A stretch of DNA of 64,000 nucleotides from Dipteris shenzhenensis (taxonomy: Eukaryota; Polypodiophyta; Polypodiopsida; Gleicheniales). The number at the start of each line of letters is the position of its first letter. Position 1 is the first letter of the stretch. Under the pieces are notes generated by a model that saw only the letters and a program-made list of their open reading frames with translations, did not search any database and was not told the origin of the DNA. Shown in pieces: positions 10,383-19,299 of this stretch. Location: the NCBI GenBank assembly GCA_047967505.1, contig CM106540.1. The stretch is one strand, 5' to 3'. A program made the position numbers and the translations under genes.

Positions 10383-10500
10383 AGTGGGAGAGAGAGAGGA
10401 GGCAGAAGGGAGGTGAACGAAGGGAGAGAGGGGAGGGACAGGGAGGAAGGGGAGGGGCTGAGTGAGGTATAAGAGAGGGGGACTGAGCAATGGAGGAGAG
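10383..10500. repeat. Polypurine tract
   Basis: About 115 bases are nearly all A/G on the + strand (gagagagaggaggcagaaggg, then ggggaggaagg-type runs). This is a purine strand asymmetry of the kind able to form triplex DNA. No gene overlaps it. Confidence 0.8.
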
Positions 10501-10734
10501 TGAGAAATAGATTAGATTACTAGAGTTTAGGTTGATTTGCCACTAAGAGAGGCAACAAACACTCCTCTATACAACTCCTCAGGCGCTGGTGGGAAGCTCC
10601 AATGTTCCAGTAGCCTTCGAAAATGTCATGGGAATTTTCTTCACAAGATTATAATCAACCTCCAATTGATTCTACGTTAAAAGAATGTCTTGTTTGTTAG
10701 TTGTGAAATTTTGAATTCACACTGTAATATTGAT

Positions 10735-10850
10735 TGGTGAAAAGCTAGAAGTTGCCATATATCCATCCCCGAGAGTTGAACCCTTGACCTGAGCATAAGA
10801 TCCGATGCCCAAACTACCAGGCCAAAGCCTTGGAGGCTAACAGCTTTATG
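10735..10850 (-). mobile_element. tRNA-derived SINE-like head
   Basis: On the - strand a box A-like GGCCTGGTAGTTTGGGCAT is followed by a box B-like GGGTTCAACTCTCGG about 30 bases on. This order and spacing fit an internal RNA polymerase III promoter. The body and tail of the element are not clear, and no target duplication was identified. Confidence 0.5.
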
Positions 10851-11269
10851 TATTTCTGACATACCTTGTAAGTTTATGTTTTATTAAAAATGTTAACTTG
10901 TACGGAATACATTTAAATAGCCCTGGAATAATTGCACTTCAAATAACAAGCACAAAGTATACTTCTGAGTAGTTCAGACCTGTATGTTCTTCTAGACCAT
11001 TTGTACCCTGACTGCATGCATAAGAATACATCTCAACAAAACCCTCTTCATCATCTATGATACACCATCATCGTAGAGATTGTGTGATCAAACCATAGAA
11101 GAACGAAGGATGAAAAACAGAGAAGCATCACTTTATCAACTGATCTTGAAATTCCCTTCCTAACTATCAGAACACCCTAGTGTCGAAGCAAATATCACCT
11201 GATTTTTTTTGAACAAAATCTGACACCACTCTGACATTACTGATGTGGTCAATGCAGGCCAGCATACTT

Positions 11270-11662
11270 TCATGGTTTAACAAGAAAAGACCCAGCAAGG
11301 AGAACCATCGATTGACGTATCTCTAACTTGTTCAAGCAAACTTCAGGTCCCACTCTATACAACTTAACAAATTCTTTGTTATGCTCTCGGCAGCCGTATC
11401 TTAGATAGAGACTTTGGCCATCATCCTGAGCTTCAACATGCATAGCAATTTCTGGCTCTTCTTCCCTTGAAGATCCGTGTCTATCACAATGGACCATCGG
11501 CAAGCCATGAAAGGGCCGTCTTGTTAAAAAAAAAGAGCCTTCCTCGATTCTTGCATGGAGTCTTGAAAGTTGCCCCTTTTGGGTGAAAAACTGAGGCATC
11601 AAGGATAAAAAAAGGTCCTGCAGCAGAGGGCTAGAAAGGCTGGGATTTGCAAGCACAAACAA
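11270..11662 (-). CDS. Unrecognised 130-codon ORF
   Basis: Open for 130 codons, of balanced composition, with a stretch REEEPEIAMHVEAQDDGQ followed by SLYLRYGCREH. It has no low-complexity sequence and no motif of the TE families found elsewhere here. It could be an exon or a captured gene piece. No function can be assigned, and neither a start nor splice sites could be fixed. Confidence 0.22.
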   Translation of the reverse strand: MFVLANPSLSSPLLQDLFLSLMPQFFTQKGQLSRLHARIEEGSFFLTRRPFHGLPMVHCDRHGSSREEEPEIAMHVEAQDDGQSLYLRYGCREHNKEFVKLYRVGPEVCLNKLEIRQSMVLLAGSFLVKP

Positions 11663-11845
11663 CAGAAACCAGCAAGCCTATTATGAAACGTGGCAAATGG
11701 AAAGTGCACTCGAAATACAGTCCCTTAAATTCTTAAGCAACACATTCACTTTCTCACCTTAAGATCAGATCTTCCTCCTTAATGACGATGGACACCTTGA
11801 CATAGAATGGACGCTCAAGAATCCTGCAATATCAAAATCAAACAT

Positions 11846-11866
11846 TCTCTCTCTCTCTCTCTCTCT
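11846..11866. repeat. (CT)n microsatellite
   Basis: About ten uninterrupted CT units within otherwise unremarkable DNA. Confidence 0.9.
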
Positions 11867-12547
11867 AACCAGCTTGAAGCTCATTGGATTTGGAGGTTCT
11901 TTAAAAATGCAAACAATCAGAGCGTTGAATTTTGACAAATCAACAGAGGAAGGTATAGGTAGGGTTTGAAAATCTGCAAAGTTGAACAGAATCAAGGTGA
12001 GGGGACAAATGGAAGCGACATTCAATAAAATTCATGATGACATAAAGACAGCAACACCAAGCATTGAGTGGCCAGAGGACGACTTGATTAGAATTCATTT
12101 AGATGGTACTCATGCAATACTCACTCCTTGCAAAAAGAGCTAACAGAGTTCCTATTCTGAGACAATCCTAACAAACTGAAAGCTACGAATGCGTGGATGG
12201 CATAAGAACTCCCTAGATTCCAACTTAAGCAAAAGGCCACACAGTTAGAGAAGGTGCATGCAGTTAGAAAGGAGGTAAGTGGGCTGTTTATTGTGAACTT
12301 TGAAGGCGAGGGGATTTCAAAATCAATACCTGAAGACTCAAAGTCTATAACTGAGTATAGGTTTTTTCGGAGTAGATGCCCGCTTTACTAGCTCCACTCT
12401 TTAGTTTTTGGCATGCCAAAGGCAAAGCCTTGGTGTTTGTTTTGGGTTCTCTTATTATGGGAATTGTGCAAGGGCTTTCAACGAATGCTATGATAGAAGG
12501 ATAACCTAAGAGGGGCTTTAAGGGTTGTCATAATCTAAGGGTGAGGT

Positions 12548-13278
12548 CATGGTTGTTAAGACACTCATGTCTTATGATAAAACACTTAAGACACCTACCT
12601 TTAGACACTCCTGTTTTTTTGTGGGTGGCGTGTAACAACAGACATTGGGTTTGACTTAGCCATGCTATCATTAACGGTGACTTTTGATCCAGCAGTGGCA
12701 GTGACCTCGCAGATTCGGATTAGGATGAATCTTGAGAGATTTGACTCTTCAGAGTCGAAAGTTTCCTTTCAATTATATGTATCGAGATGCAGATTTCATT
12801 CATGTCACATGTGGCTGACTGATTGTTGCCATGATATAATGTTTATTAATCTATGATGATTGATATATAATCTATGTAGCCCTCTAGGCTCTTGTTAAGT
12901 TGTTTATCTGCATTTTTGAATATCGAGATTCAATTGTCGGTTCAAATCTTTAAAGTTGTGAGTCGTGACTCTTAACTTGCAAGCTCTTGAGTTGTGAGTC
13001 TTAACTAAGTCTTGAGTGACAAGTCTTGACTCTTAACTACATTGTACAAGTGCATTGTGACTTCCTGCATTGTTGAAGTGTAGCTTATTGTACTTCTAGA
13101 ATCTAGCAGCTAGCTATGCTAGCAAGTTGTACACTTATATACTATACATATATCAATTAAATATTTATAACCACCATGACATGTCATATGTGTCTCATCT
13201 TTAAGACACTTTAGACACTCGTGAGTCGTGTCTGAAGCATGTTTGATGCGTCGTGTCTTAATGTGTCTTACAACCATG
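12548..13278. mobile_element. Non-autonomous hAT-type DNA transposon (731 bp)
   Basis: The left end CATGGTTGTTAAGACAC and the reverse complement of the right end, CATGGTTGTAAGACAC, form terminal inverted repeats differing by one T. Both sides carry ggtgaggt (12540-12547 and 13279-13286), a perfect 8-bp target duplication, the length typical of hAT elements. The interior has no transposase; it is rich in direct and inverted versions of 'gagtcttgact' and 'taagacact', which may be subterminal transposase-binding repeats. hAT membership rests on TSD length and the CA start. Confidence 0.8.
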
Positions 13279-13523
13279 GGTGAGGTTGCACATCTACTTT
13301 GGCACGCCTAGTGAAATTTTCACCTTGTTTCTACTCTATCTGGTTAGTTAAGTCTCATAGACCTCTCCGTCCACTGCTGACTATAATCCTTTCTTTCTAT
13401 GCAACTCTGAGTTCTCCATGTCTTCAATTGGGAAAGTGTGCAAGGAGCGAGTTTTTTGAGCAAGTTTTGGAGTGAGTTTTTTTTGGCAACCAATGTGTTT
13501 TGTTCCACCTATTCCACTTATAA

Positions 13524-13524
<1 letters not shown>

Positions 13525-13565
<41 letters not shown>
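13525..13565. repeat. (CT)20 microsatellite
   Basis: An uninterrupted CT run at the outer edge of the foldback region. A matching (GA)n lies at 14093-14129, so the two can pair. Confidence 0.95.
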
Positions 13566-13567
<2 letters not shown>

Positions 13568-13683
13568 CTTTTTGTCGTGATAATTTATCTTTTTCTTCCA
13601 CCAGTCTAGGCAAACCCTTTAGCTCAAAAGGGCTTCCAAAGGAGAGCTAGCATGCACAGAATTACACTAGAGATGGAATTTAA

Positions 13684-14010
13684 TTAAAATAACAAGAGAA
13701 ATGAGCTCATTTGATGTATTCCGATCGTTTTGATACCAAACATGATATATTCGGACATTTTTAGCAAAAGTTGTGAAATTCTATTAAAGCCCAAATTGGC
13801 ATCTAGAGGAGGGCGCCGGCGCCCTTCTCTAGATGCCAATTTGGCTTTAAAAAATTCTTTGATTTCTTCTTTTAGTCTCTCTCTCTCTAGGCAAGTTTGG
13901 GCTAACAAAAGTTTCACAACTTTTGCTAGGAATGTTCAAACTTAGTCTTGTTTGGTATCAAAACGATTGGAACACATTGAATGAGCTCATTTCTCTTGTT
14001 AGTTTCATGA
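13684..14010. repeat. Foldback inverted repeat with a GC-rich centre
   Basis: The arms meet at the perfect palindrome gggcgccggcgccc (13811-13824). The left arm 13684-13817 matches the reverse complement of the right arm 13818-14010, including gcatctagagga/tctctagatgc, ttttgctaggaatgt and gagctcatttctcttgtta. The right arm carries about 55 extra bases (13857-13912) with its own CT run. A third diverged copy of the arm lies at about 14160-14300. Confidence 0.85.
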
Positions 14011-14090
14011 AATTTCTTCTCTTCTCTAGAAGCCTTGTTAGGCTAAAATGTTTGTCCAAAATGGTGGAAAAGAAAGACAAATTATCAAGG

Positions 14091-14092
<2 letters not shown>

Positions 14093-14129
<37 letters not shown>
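14093..14129. repeat. (GA)n microsatellite
   Basis: About 18 GA units. Further short GA runs follow at 14412-14430, 14534-14548 and 14632-14651. Confidence 0.95.
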
Positions 14130-14132
<3 letters not shown>

Positions 14133-14407
14133 ATTTAAAGTACAAGTTTTGATACCAAAGATGACTATATTTGGATATTTCTAGCAAAAGTTATGAATTT
14201 TTTAAAACCCAAAATTGGCATCCAGAGGAGATCAGAATTCGTCAAATGAGCTCATTCCTCTTGTTAGTTTCATGAAAGTTCATCTCTAGGGTGATTCTGT
14301 GCATGCCAGCTCTCCTCGAGAAGCCCTTTTGGCCTAACAAATTTTGCCCAAATTGGTGGGACAAAAGACATAGACAGAGATAGAGGGTCTACACGTAGAA
14401 CGAAGAT

Positions 14408-14651
14408 AGAAATGTGAGAGAGAGAGAGAGACAAAGAGAGAGTCTTTAAGTGGATGAAATAGGGAAGCTCTAAAAATAAAATACAGGGCTTTGAAGTTTA
14501 CAGACTATATACCATACAAGCTTACTGAGGATAAGAGAGAGAGAGAGATGTAATTGAGAAGCTGTAAAAATGAAATGAAGGCCTTTGGTGTTTACAAACT
14601 ACACACCATGTAGACTTGATGAGGATCAATATGAGAGAGAGAGAGAGAGAT
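14408..14651. repeat. Diverged tandem duplication ending in GA runs
   Basis: Two units of about 105-120 bp, each running from a GA run through 'gaagctctaaaaat/gaagctgtaaaaat', 'ggcctttg', 'tttacaaactacacacc' and 'tgaggat'. Confidence 0.7.
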
Positions 14652-14764
14652 GCCGCAAAGAGAGAGAATAGAAAGAGATGTCCTAAGTGGAATAGGTGGA
14701 GCAAAACATGTTGGTTGCCAAAAAAACTCACTCCTAAACTCGCTTCTTGCCCATCCCCTTCAAT

Positions 14765-14779
14765 TGGTATCAGAGCCCA
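14765..14779 (+). promoter_or_regulatory. Initiator-Met tRNA primer binding site of a + strand LTR element
   Basis: tggtatcagagccca follows a possible LTR end ccttca (14757-14762) after two bases. It marks the start of an LTR-retrotransposon interior. The upstream sequence (foldback, GA runs) would then be a 5' LTR, but its left boundary could not be fixed. Confidence 0.75.
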
Positions 14780-15315
14780 TCTCTTGCCCAACGGCTCATC
14801 TTGGTGCTTGCCATCACTATTGATGTGTTGCACCATTTTGATTTGTATCCATCTCCAAGCTTTTGGATGAATTCTGTTGGTTTCTGCTCCCCTTCCTCTG
14901 AGCTGTCCACATTCTCCACCGCTCTTAGGTTGCTCTGGCTCATTGTCTAAATGGCGTCGCCTGCGTATAGCTTGATTTTCTATGTGTATCACTTTGTATA
15001 CAGAGCAGCAGAAGACCAACGATCAATAACAGCCCAACCTTGTCGACAAAGCTCCACACTTAGCTCAGCGCTCTCTCGGGGACAGGAACTCAGGCAAATC
15101 AGTGGGTTAGATCAACTTCTTGCAGTCTTTGTTTGGAGGTACTGATAGAGCTTGTAATTTGATCTAGCCGGGAGTTTTCATGCCCGAAATCCTACCTTCC
15201 ACGTCTTTGACGTGTATGTTGCTGGACAGTCTGCTCGGGCTTGTCTCTGCCATGTCTACCTAGTTCTGGTGTTGCTACTGCATGAGCGGGAGAGAGATGG
15301 GTGTAGGGAGAGAGA

Positions 15316-15464
15316 GCGCTGCCGCGGCAGCGCGCGCGCGAGAGAGAGACTGAGAGCGAGCGCGCTGCCATGGCAGCGCGTGCTAGAGAGAGAGAGAGAG
15401 CAAAGGAGAGGGAAGGGAGAGGAGAGAGGTGTAGGGAGAGAGCGCGCTGCTGTGGCAGTGCGCG
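15316..15464. repeat. Three GC palindromes in a GA-rich tract
   Basis: gcgctgccgcggcagcgc (15316-15333) and cgcgctgccatggcagcgcg (15361-15380) are perfect palindromes. A third, imperfect one with a tgctgtggca core lies at 15442-15464. Each is followed by CG or GA alternation, and the spacers are GA-rich. Confidence 0.92.
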
Positions 15465-15467
15465 CGC

Positions 15468-15470
<3 letters not shown>

Positions 15471-15508
<38 letters not shown>
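15471..15508. repeat. (GA)n microsatellite
   Basis: About 19 GA units directly after the third palindrome. Confidence 0.95.
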
Positions 15509-15511
<3 letters not shown>

Positions 15512-15939
15512 TAAGTGAATCCTGAGAGTCATTGTCATATTGTGGGGTCTTGTCATTAGATCAAGTCATCTCAAAAGAGTTCTTCATCAGATCAGCAAGT
15601 GAAGTGGGTAAAGATTTGGTTGTTATTTTCTTGCCTGTAATATTTTGGGGATCTTGTTCGAAGGGAAAACAAGTTTGTGAAGTGGAAGCATACATAGGCA
15701 GTGGTACACACGTGCAAACTCTTGGCGCTCGTTCTCGTGCATATCTCGGAGTATTGTTTTGCTTGCTCAAGTATACATATATTGTCTGGTAAACTTTGGT
15801 AACCCCACCTTAAATCCCATCAAATCTCAGTGACTTGCGTGCAGATTCCCATATCTCTCGCCTTCTCTTATTTTCCCAAGAGCTCACAACCAGGAAAGGG
15901 GGGGTCCCTACACATCTATCCAGCTTTGCAGCTGACCTC

Positions 15940-16835
15940 TGGGTTCAAACTTTGTGTCAGGTGCAAGACCATATTGATTGCCCAAACTACACACAGTGGA
16001 GCTTCATGTTGAAGAGTCTATGGTAGCCAGGGGACTATGGCACGTAAGGAATTAAGAATACTGGTAATCAATTTTCTATCAACAAGTACCTCATTTAGAT
16101 TCCGGAGTTGTTCTTTTAGATCTGTTACCCTAGTAAGGTGATCTGCCATTGAATCACTCTGGTCCATGGACAGGTTGCCCAGGTCACGCACTAGGTATAT
16201 GACTTGTGCTTCATTCCGGGATCAGAACATGGTCTCGAAGACCACCCACGCAGAGTTGCAGGATCGGATGCAAGGTACAATGGATCCCCTGACTGAAAGC
16301 GCAATCATGGCCATTGCTTGAGCATCATGGGCATCCCAATGTCTTGATTTTCAGTGCGTTGTGCTATAATGCCTGACACCTTGGGCTATAGTCTGCATCA
16401 CCTTTTGTACTGTCAAGGTGATGTCACGAGTTGGTGTTGCAAGGATCTATCAAACTTCCTCACTGCATCTCTCTATGAGAAAGGAGGAGGCAATCCAATT
16501 TCCTTTGAGGAGCTTGTTGAATTACTTCTTCATGAGGAGCAGATAGAAGAACAGATCTAGACGAAGAACAGATCTAGATGCGATGCAATCAAAGTAGATC
16601 AAGTCTACTTCTCTAAGGACCAAGGCAAAGTGGACTTGTTAGGGTGACACCAAGAAGAAGTGTCATTACTGCCACAAGCCTTGACACTAATTTGCAGAGT
16701 GCCGAAAGAGACTTGCCAAGATGAAAATTCTGCAAACTCAGCCACCACCACCAACAAGAACAGTAACCAGAAGAAAATGCAAATCTAGTCCAGGATGTGC
16801 AGGCTTTCTAGCAACATCATTATTTTTGGGGGGAA
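15940..16835 (+). pseudogene. Copia gag remnant with an inverted middle segment
   Basis: The + strand has a gag N-terminal motif NYTQWSFMLKSL (about 15985-16020). From about 16030 to 16350 the gag core is on the - strand instead: AQAMAMIALSV, MADHLTRVTDLKEQL, then LVDRKLITSILNSL. From about 16360 the + strand resumes with LSNFLTASLYEKGGG and FEELVELLLHEEQI. A CCHC zinc-knuckle relic follows at about 16657-16710 (CHYC, H and C retained, two stops). No protease, integrase or RT lies between the knuckle and the PPT at 16828-16835. The element therefore looks gag-only (TR-GAG-like) or internally deleted. Confidence 0.72.
16828..16835 (+). promoter_or_regulatory. Polypurine tract
   Basis: ggggggaa sits immediately before a TGTTAG LTR-like start, after a T-rich run. 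Position and composition fit a plus-strand primer. Confidence 0.6.
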
Positions 16836-17158
16836 TGTTAGATTTTAGTGAGTAATGTGAGAATAGGTGGTTGTGTAAACTAGCATTGTCGAGTGGTGGT
16901 GAGTGTGGTGAGGTATGAAATAGTGATTGCGTGAGAGTGATAGTGTGGTGATATGGGTAGGGATATGTGTGATGTAGGGAGTAATGTATTTAGAGATGAT
17001 CCAGGCAATGAGGTTTGCTACACCTTTGTAAAGCCTACATAAGGCTCAAGTTGATAATAATCCGATATGCTTTTTCACCACGACTCCTTGTGTATTCTCT
17101 TAATCTCCTATAACTAGTAACTCTCTCTCTTTGCATCTCTAAGTTCTCGACATCTTCA
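16836..17158 (+). repeat. Putative 3' LTR
   Basis: Begins tgttagattttagtgag right after the PPT and could end at acatcttca (17158). No second copy is present in the window, so the end is a guess from the TG...CA rule. Confidence 0.45.
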
Positions 17159-18559
17159 GGCCTTGACTTTCCCCACCTAGCCAATGATACTACCTCTCTT
17201 TTGCCTCCCTCCTACCCTCATGCATTGAAAGGCAGAGGACAAGTTGCAGACTAGGCAGATAACGGACTGTGTAGCAAGCACAATGCAAAAAGCAGTGTGA
17301 GTAGTGTATGTGCCTCCTGTGCTGATGGGATGTAGCTTGTTTGGTGGCTGCTTTTGTTGGGATGTGGTGACCCTCCAACAGCCCATTGATGGCGGCAGGC
17401 TATCACGACTGTGTGGCCGTGGGCTCATGCAAGAGGTGGTGGCTCCTACACAGGACTCTCATGGCCCTTGGCAGCAGCTGCTTTGTCTGAACCCATGGTG
17501 ACTGGACTGGATGACATTTCTTGTGTACTTGAGAGCAATTGGACCCTATATCCCATATGGCCAGGCATCTGGATATCCTCAAGCAGGGTGACATTGGCAG
17601 TTCGAGTTGGGCCCAATATGGGCGGCATTGAAGATGCTGGCTTCTCCCCCTTCTAGAATTAATGTCGTAATGGAGGGAGGTGATTAGAAAGTGAGGGCTT
17701 GAATATAAAAGAGGCCTTGTACAACCTCCTCAGTCCTCATATCACTGCTAGCATTTTCGGGGGAATGGGAGCTTGAAACGGCTACGGAACAAGGTGTGGA
17801 ACACGGCACCCGTGTCTTCCTAATGGGCATGCGGCAGGCATTGCATGCTCCTTCACCCATGAGGTCAGAACCAGGTCCCTGACTTCCAAGTCATTAAGTT
17901 GGAAGTGGTTATGATTCGTTGCTCCTTGACATGATTTCGGTAAGGTATCAAACCCCTAGATGTGAATGATCAATTCACTCCAAGTCTAACCGTTGCAACA
18001 CATTTTTGGGCTTGTCATGTCATTTTGAGCTTGAACATCTTGATGAGCCCCTTGTGTGGAACACGTCCTGAATACAATAATTTTCAGTTTTGTGCTTCAT
18101 TATTTACTCTCCCCTTTTCCTTATGTGGACAAGCGTGTCTCCACGTGCAAAAAGGTTACATAGACATCGCGGCAAATATCAGATACAGAGCAAGAGTGGC
18201 TCAATCCCTCACAGTTCTTCCCTAAGTGGGATGTGATCATACCAACTGTTATGCATTTGCAGTTAAAGGCTGCCTCCACCATACTCCTCCTTCCGCAGAG
18301 GATCTGCAATTGGGTGTGAGAATGCTCTCATATTGTTGAAAAGAAGGGGATAGAAATTGTATTTACAAACCCATCCACAGGGCTAGTCGATTCAAAGGTC
18401 CCAACTCAACACCTCTTGAATTGCCATAATACATTACACGAGTTTCGTCAGTTATTCCATTCAGGCTTCATCAGACAAAAAGATAATCAATTTAGCAAGA
18501 CATGTCTTAACACAATCCATCACTTGAAGAAAGAGAGAGAGAGAGCGCTGGTAAGTATC
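17159..18559. other. No gene seen
   Basis: No supported exon on either strand. I looked on the - strand for the missing 3' exons of the DUF2993-like gene and found none. Confidence 0.45.
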
Positions 18560-19288
18560 CTAGCGACATGAGAGATGAAAAGAGCCAAACGACAAGAACC
18601 GTGCACTTGGGAAGTTCAGCGTGATCGCAGATGCCACGAGGTGTACACTCGACATGACGATCCCCTGCAAAACGAAGGACCCAAAAATGTAAGGGACAAA
18701 GGATAACCAGTAGTTACAACCCGTGAAAGCAGACCAAATAGAATTTGTGGAGTACAATACCAACGGGATGAAGTAGTTACCTTGTAATTTGCTTCTCGCG
18801 CGTATAGTTGGACCTTTCCCACCTGGCCTGTGAGTAGTTCCTCACTTTTCCCATCCAAGGCTATCTTCAGCTCACTACAGCCCTGGAGCTGGTTGCAACC
18901 ATGAAAGTAAAAACAAACAAAAAGGCACAAGCTAGGGAGGAACGAAGCGAGAAATTGTTGATTTCGTTTGACCATGTACCTGAGAATTGACAAAAATGGT
19001 CAATGCCTTTTGAAGCAGTCTTCCTATGAGACTTTTCCGAGTATTTTCATTCTCAGAGATAAAGTCGTGGAGCTGCTCATCCACCTCTTGTCCTCTCCCA
19101 AAGCAAAACGTAGGCAAGGAACTTTTTCTGGAACGCCATCTCGAATCTCTTACGATGTAAACATACCCTGGCAACCGTTTCCTGGATTGAATGATTTTCA
19201 GCTGGATGCAACTAAGGATTTCTTGCTTCTGGAGCACCAAGAATTGATGCCACTTGAGACAAGAACTCGAGGACGGGGGTACGTCCAT
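18560..19288 (-). CDS. DUF2993-like (LmeA-type) plant protein, three exons, 3' part missing
   Basis: Exons on the - strand: 19288-18980, 18888-18781 and 18664 to about 18560. Intron 1 (18979-18889) runs CAG/gtacat...caaccag, intron 2 (18780-18665) AAG/gtaact...tttgcag, and both keep the frame. The product reads VDEQLHDFISENENTRKSL, LLQKALTIFVNSQ, LQGCSELKIALDGKSEELL, GKVQLYAREANYKG and VHLVASAITLNF. This matches the plant DUF2993 family, predicted lipid-binding proteins often plastid-targeted (family assigned from memory of motif order). The stop at 18560 comes too early for the family, so exon 3 may end at about 18607 or earlier and the rest is lost or distant. The start at 19288 is the first in-frame Met and uncertain. 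It may be a gene fragment next to the TE block on its 3' side. Confidence 0.65.
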
Positions 19289-19299
19289 TCCTATGTAGT

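Noticed and set aside
14522-15019. 165-codon - strand ORF
   Set aside because: Much of it is translated GA/TC repeat and the PBS region; composition is low-complexity and it lies antisense to an LTR element start.
15532-15792. Possible DNA-3-methyladenine glycosylase fragment (EFFIRSASEVGKDL, VCEVEAYIGSG)
   Set aside because: The N-terminal wording resembles the family, but the following conserved blocks are absent and the stretch sits inside a TE region. Too short to call.
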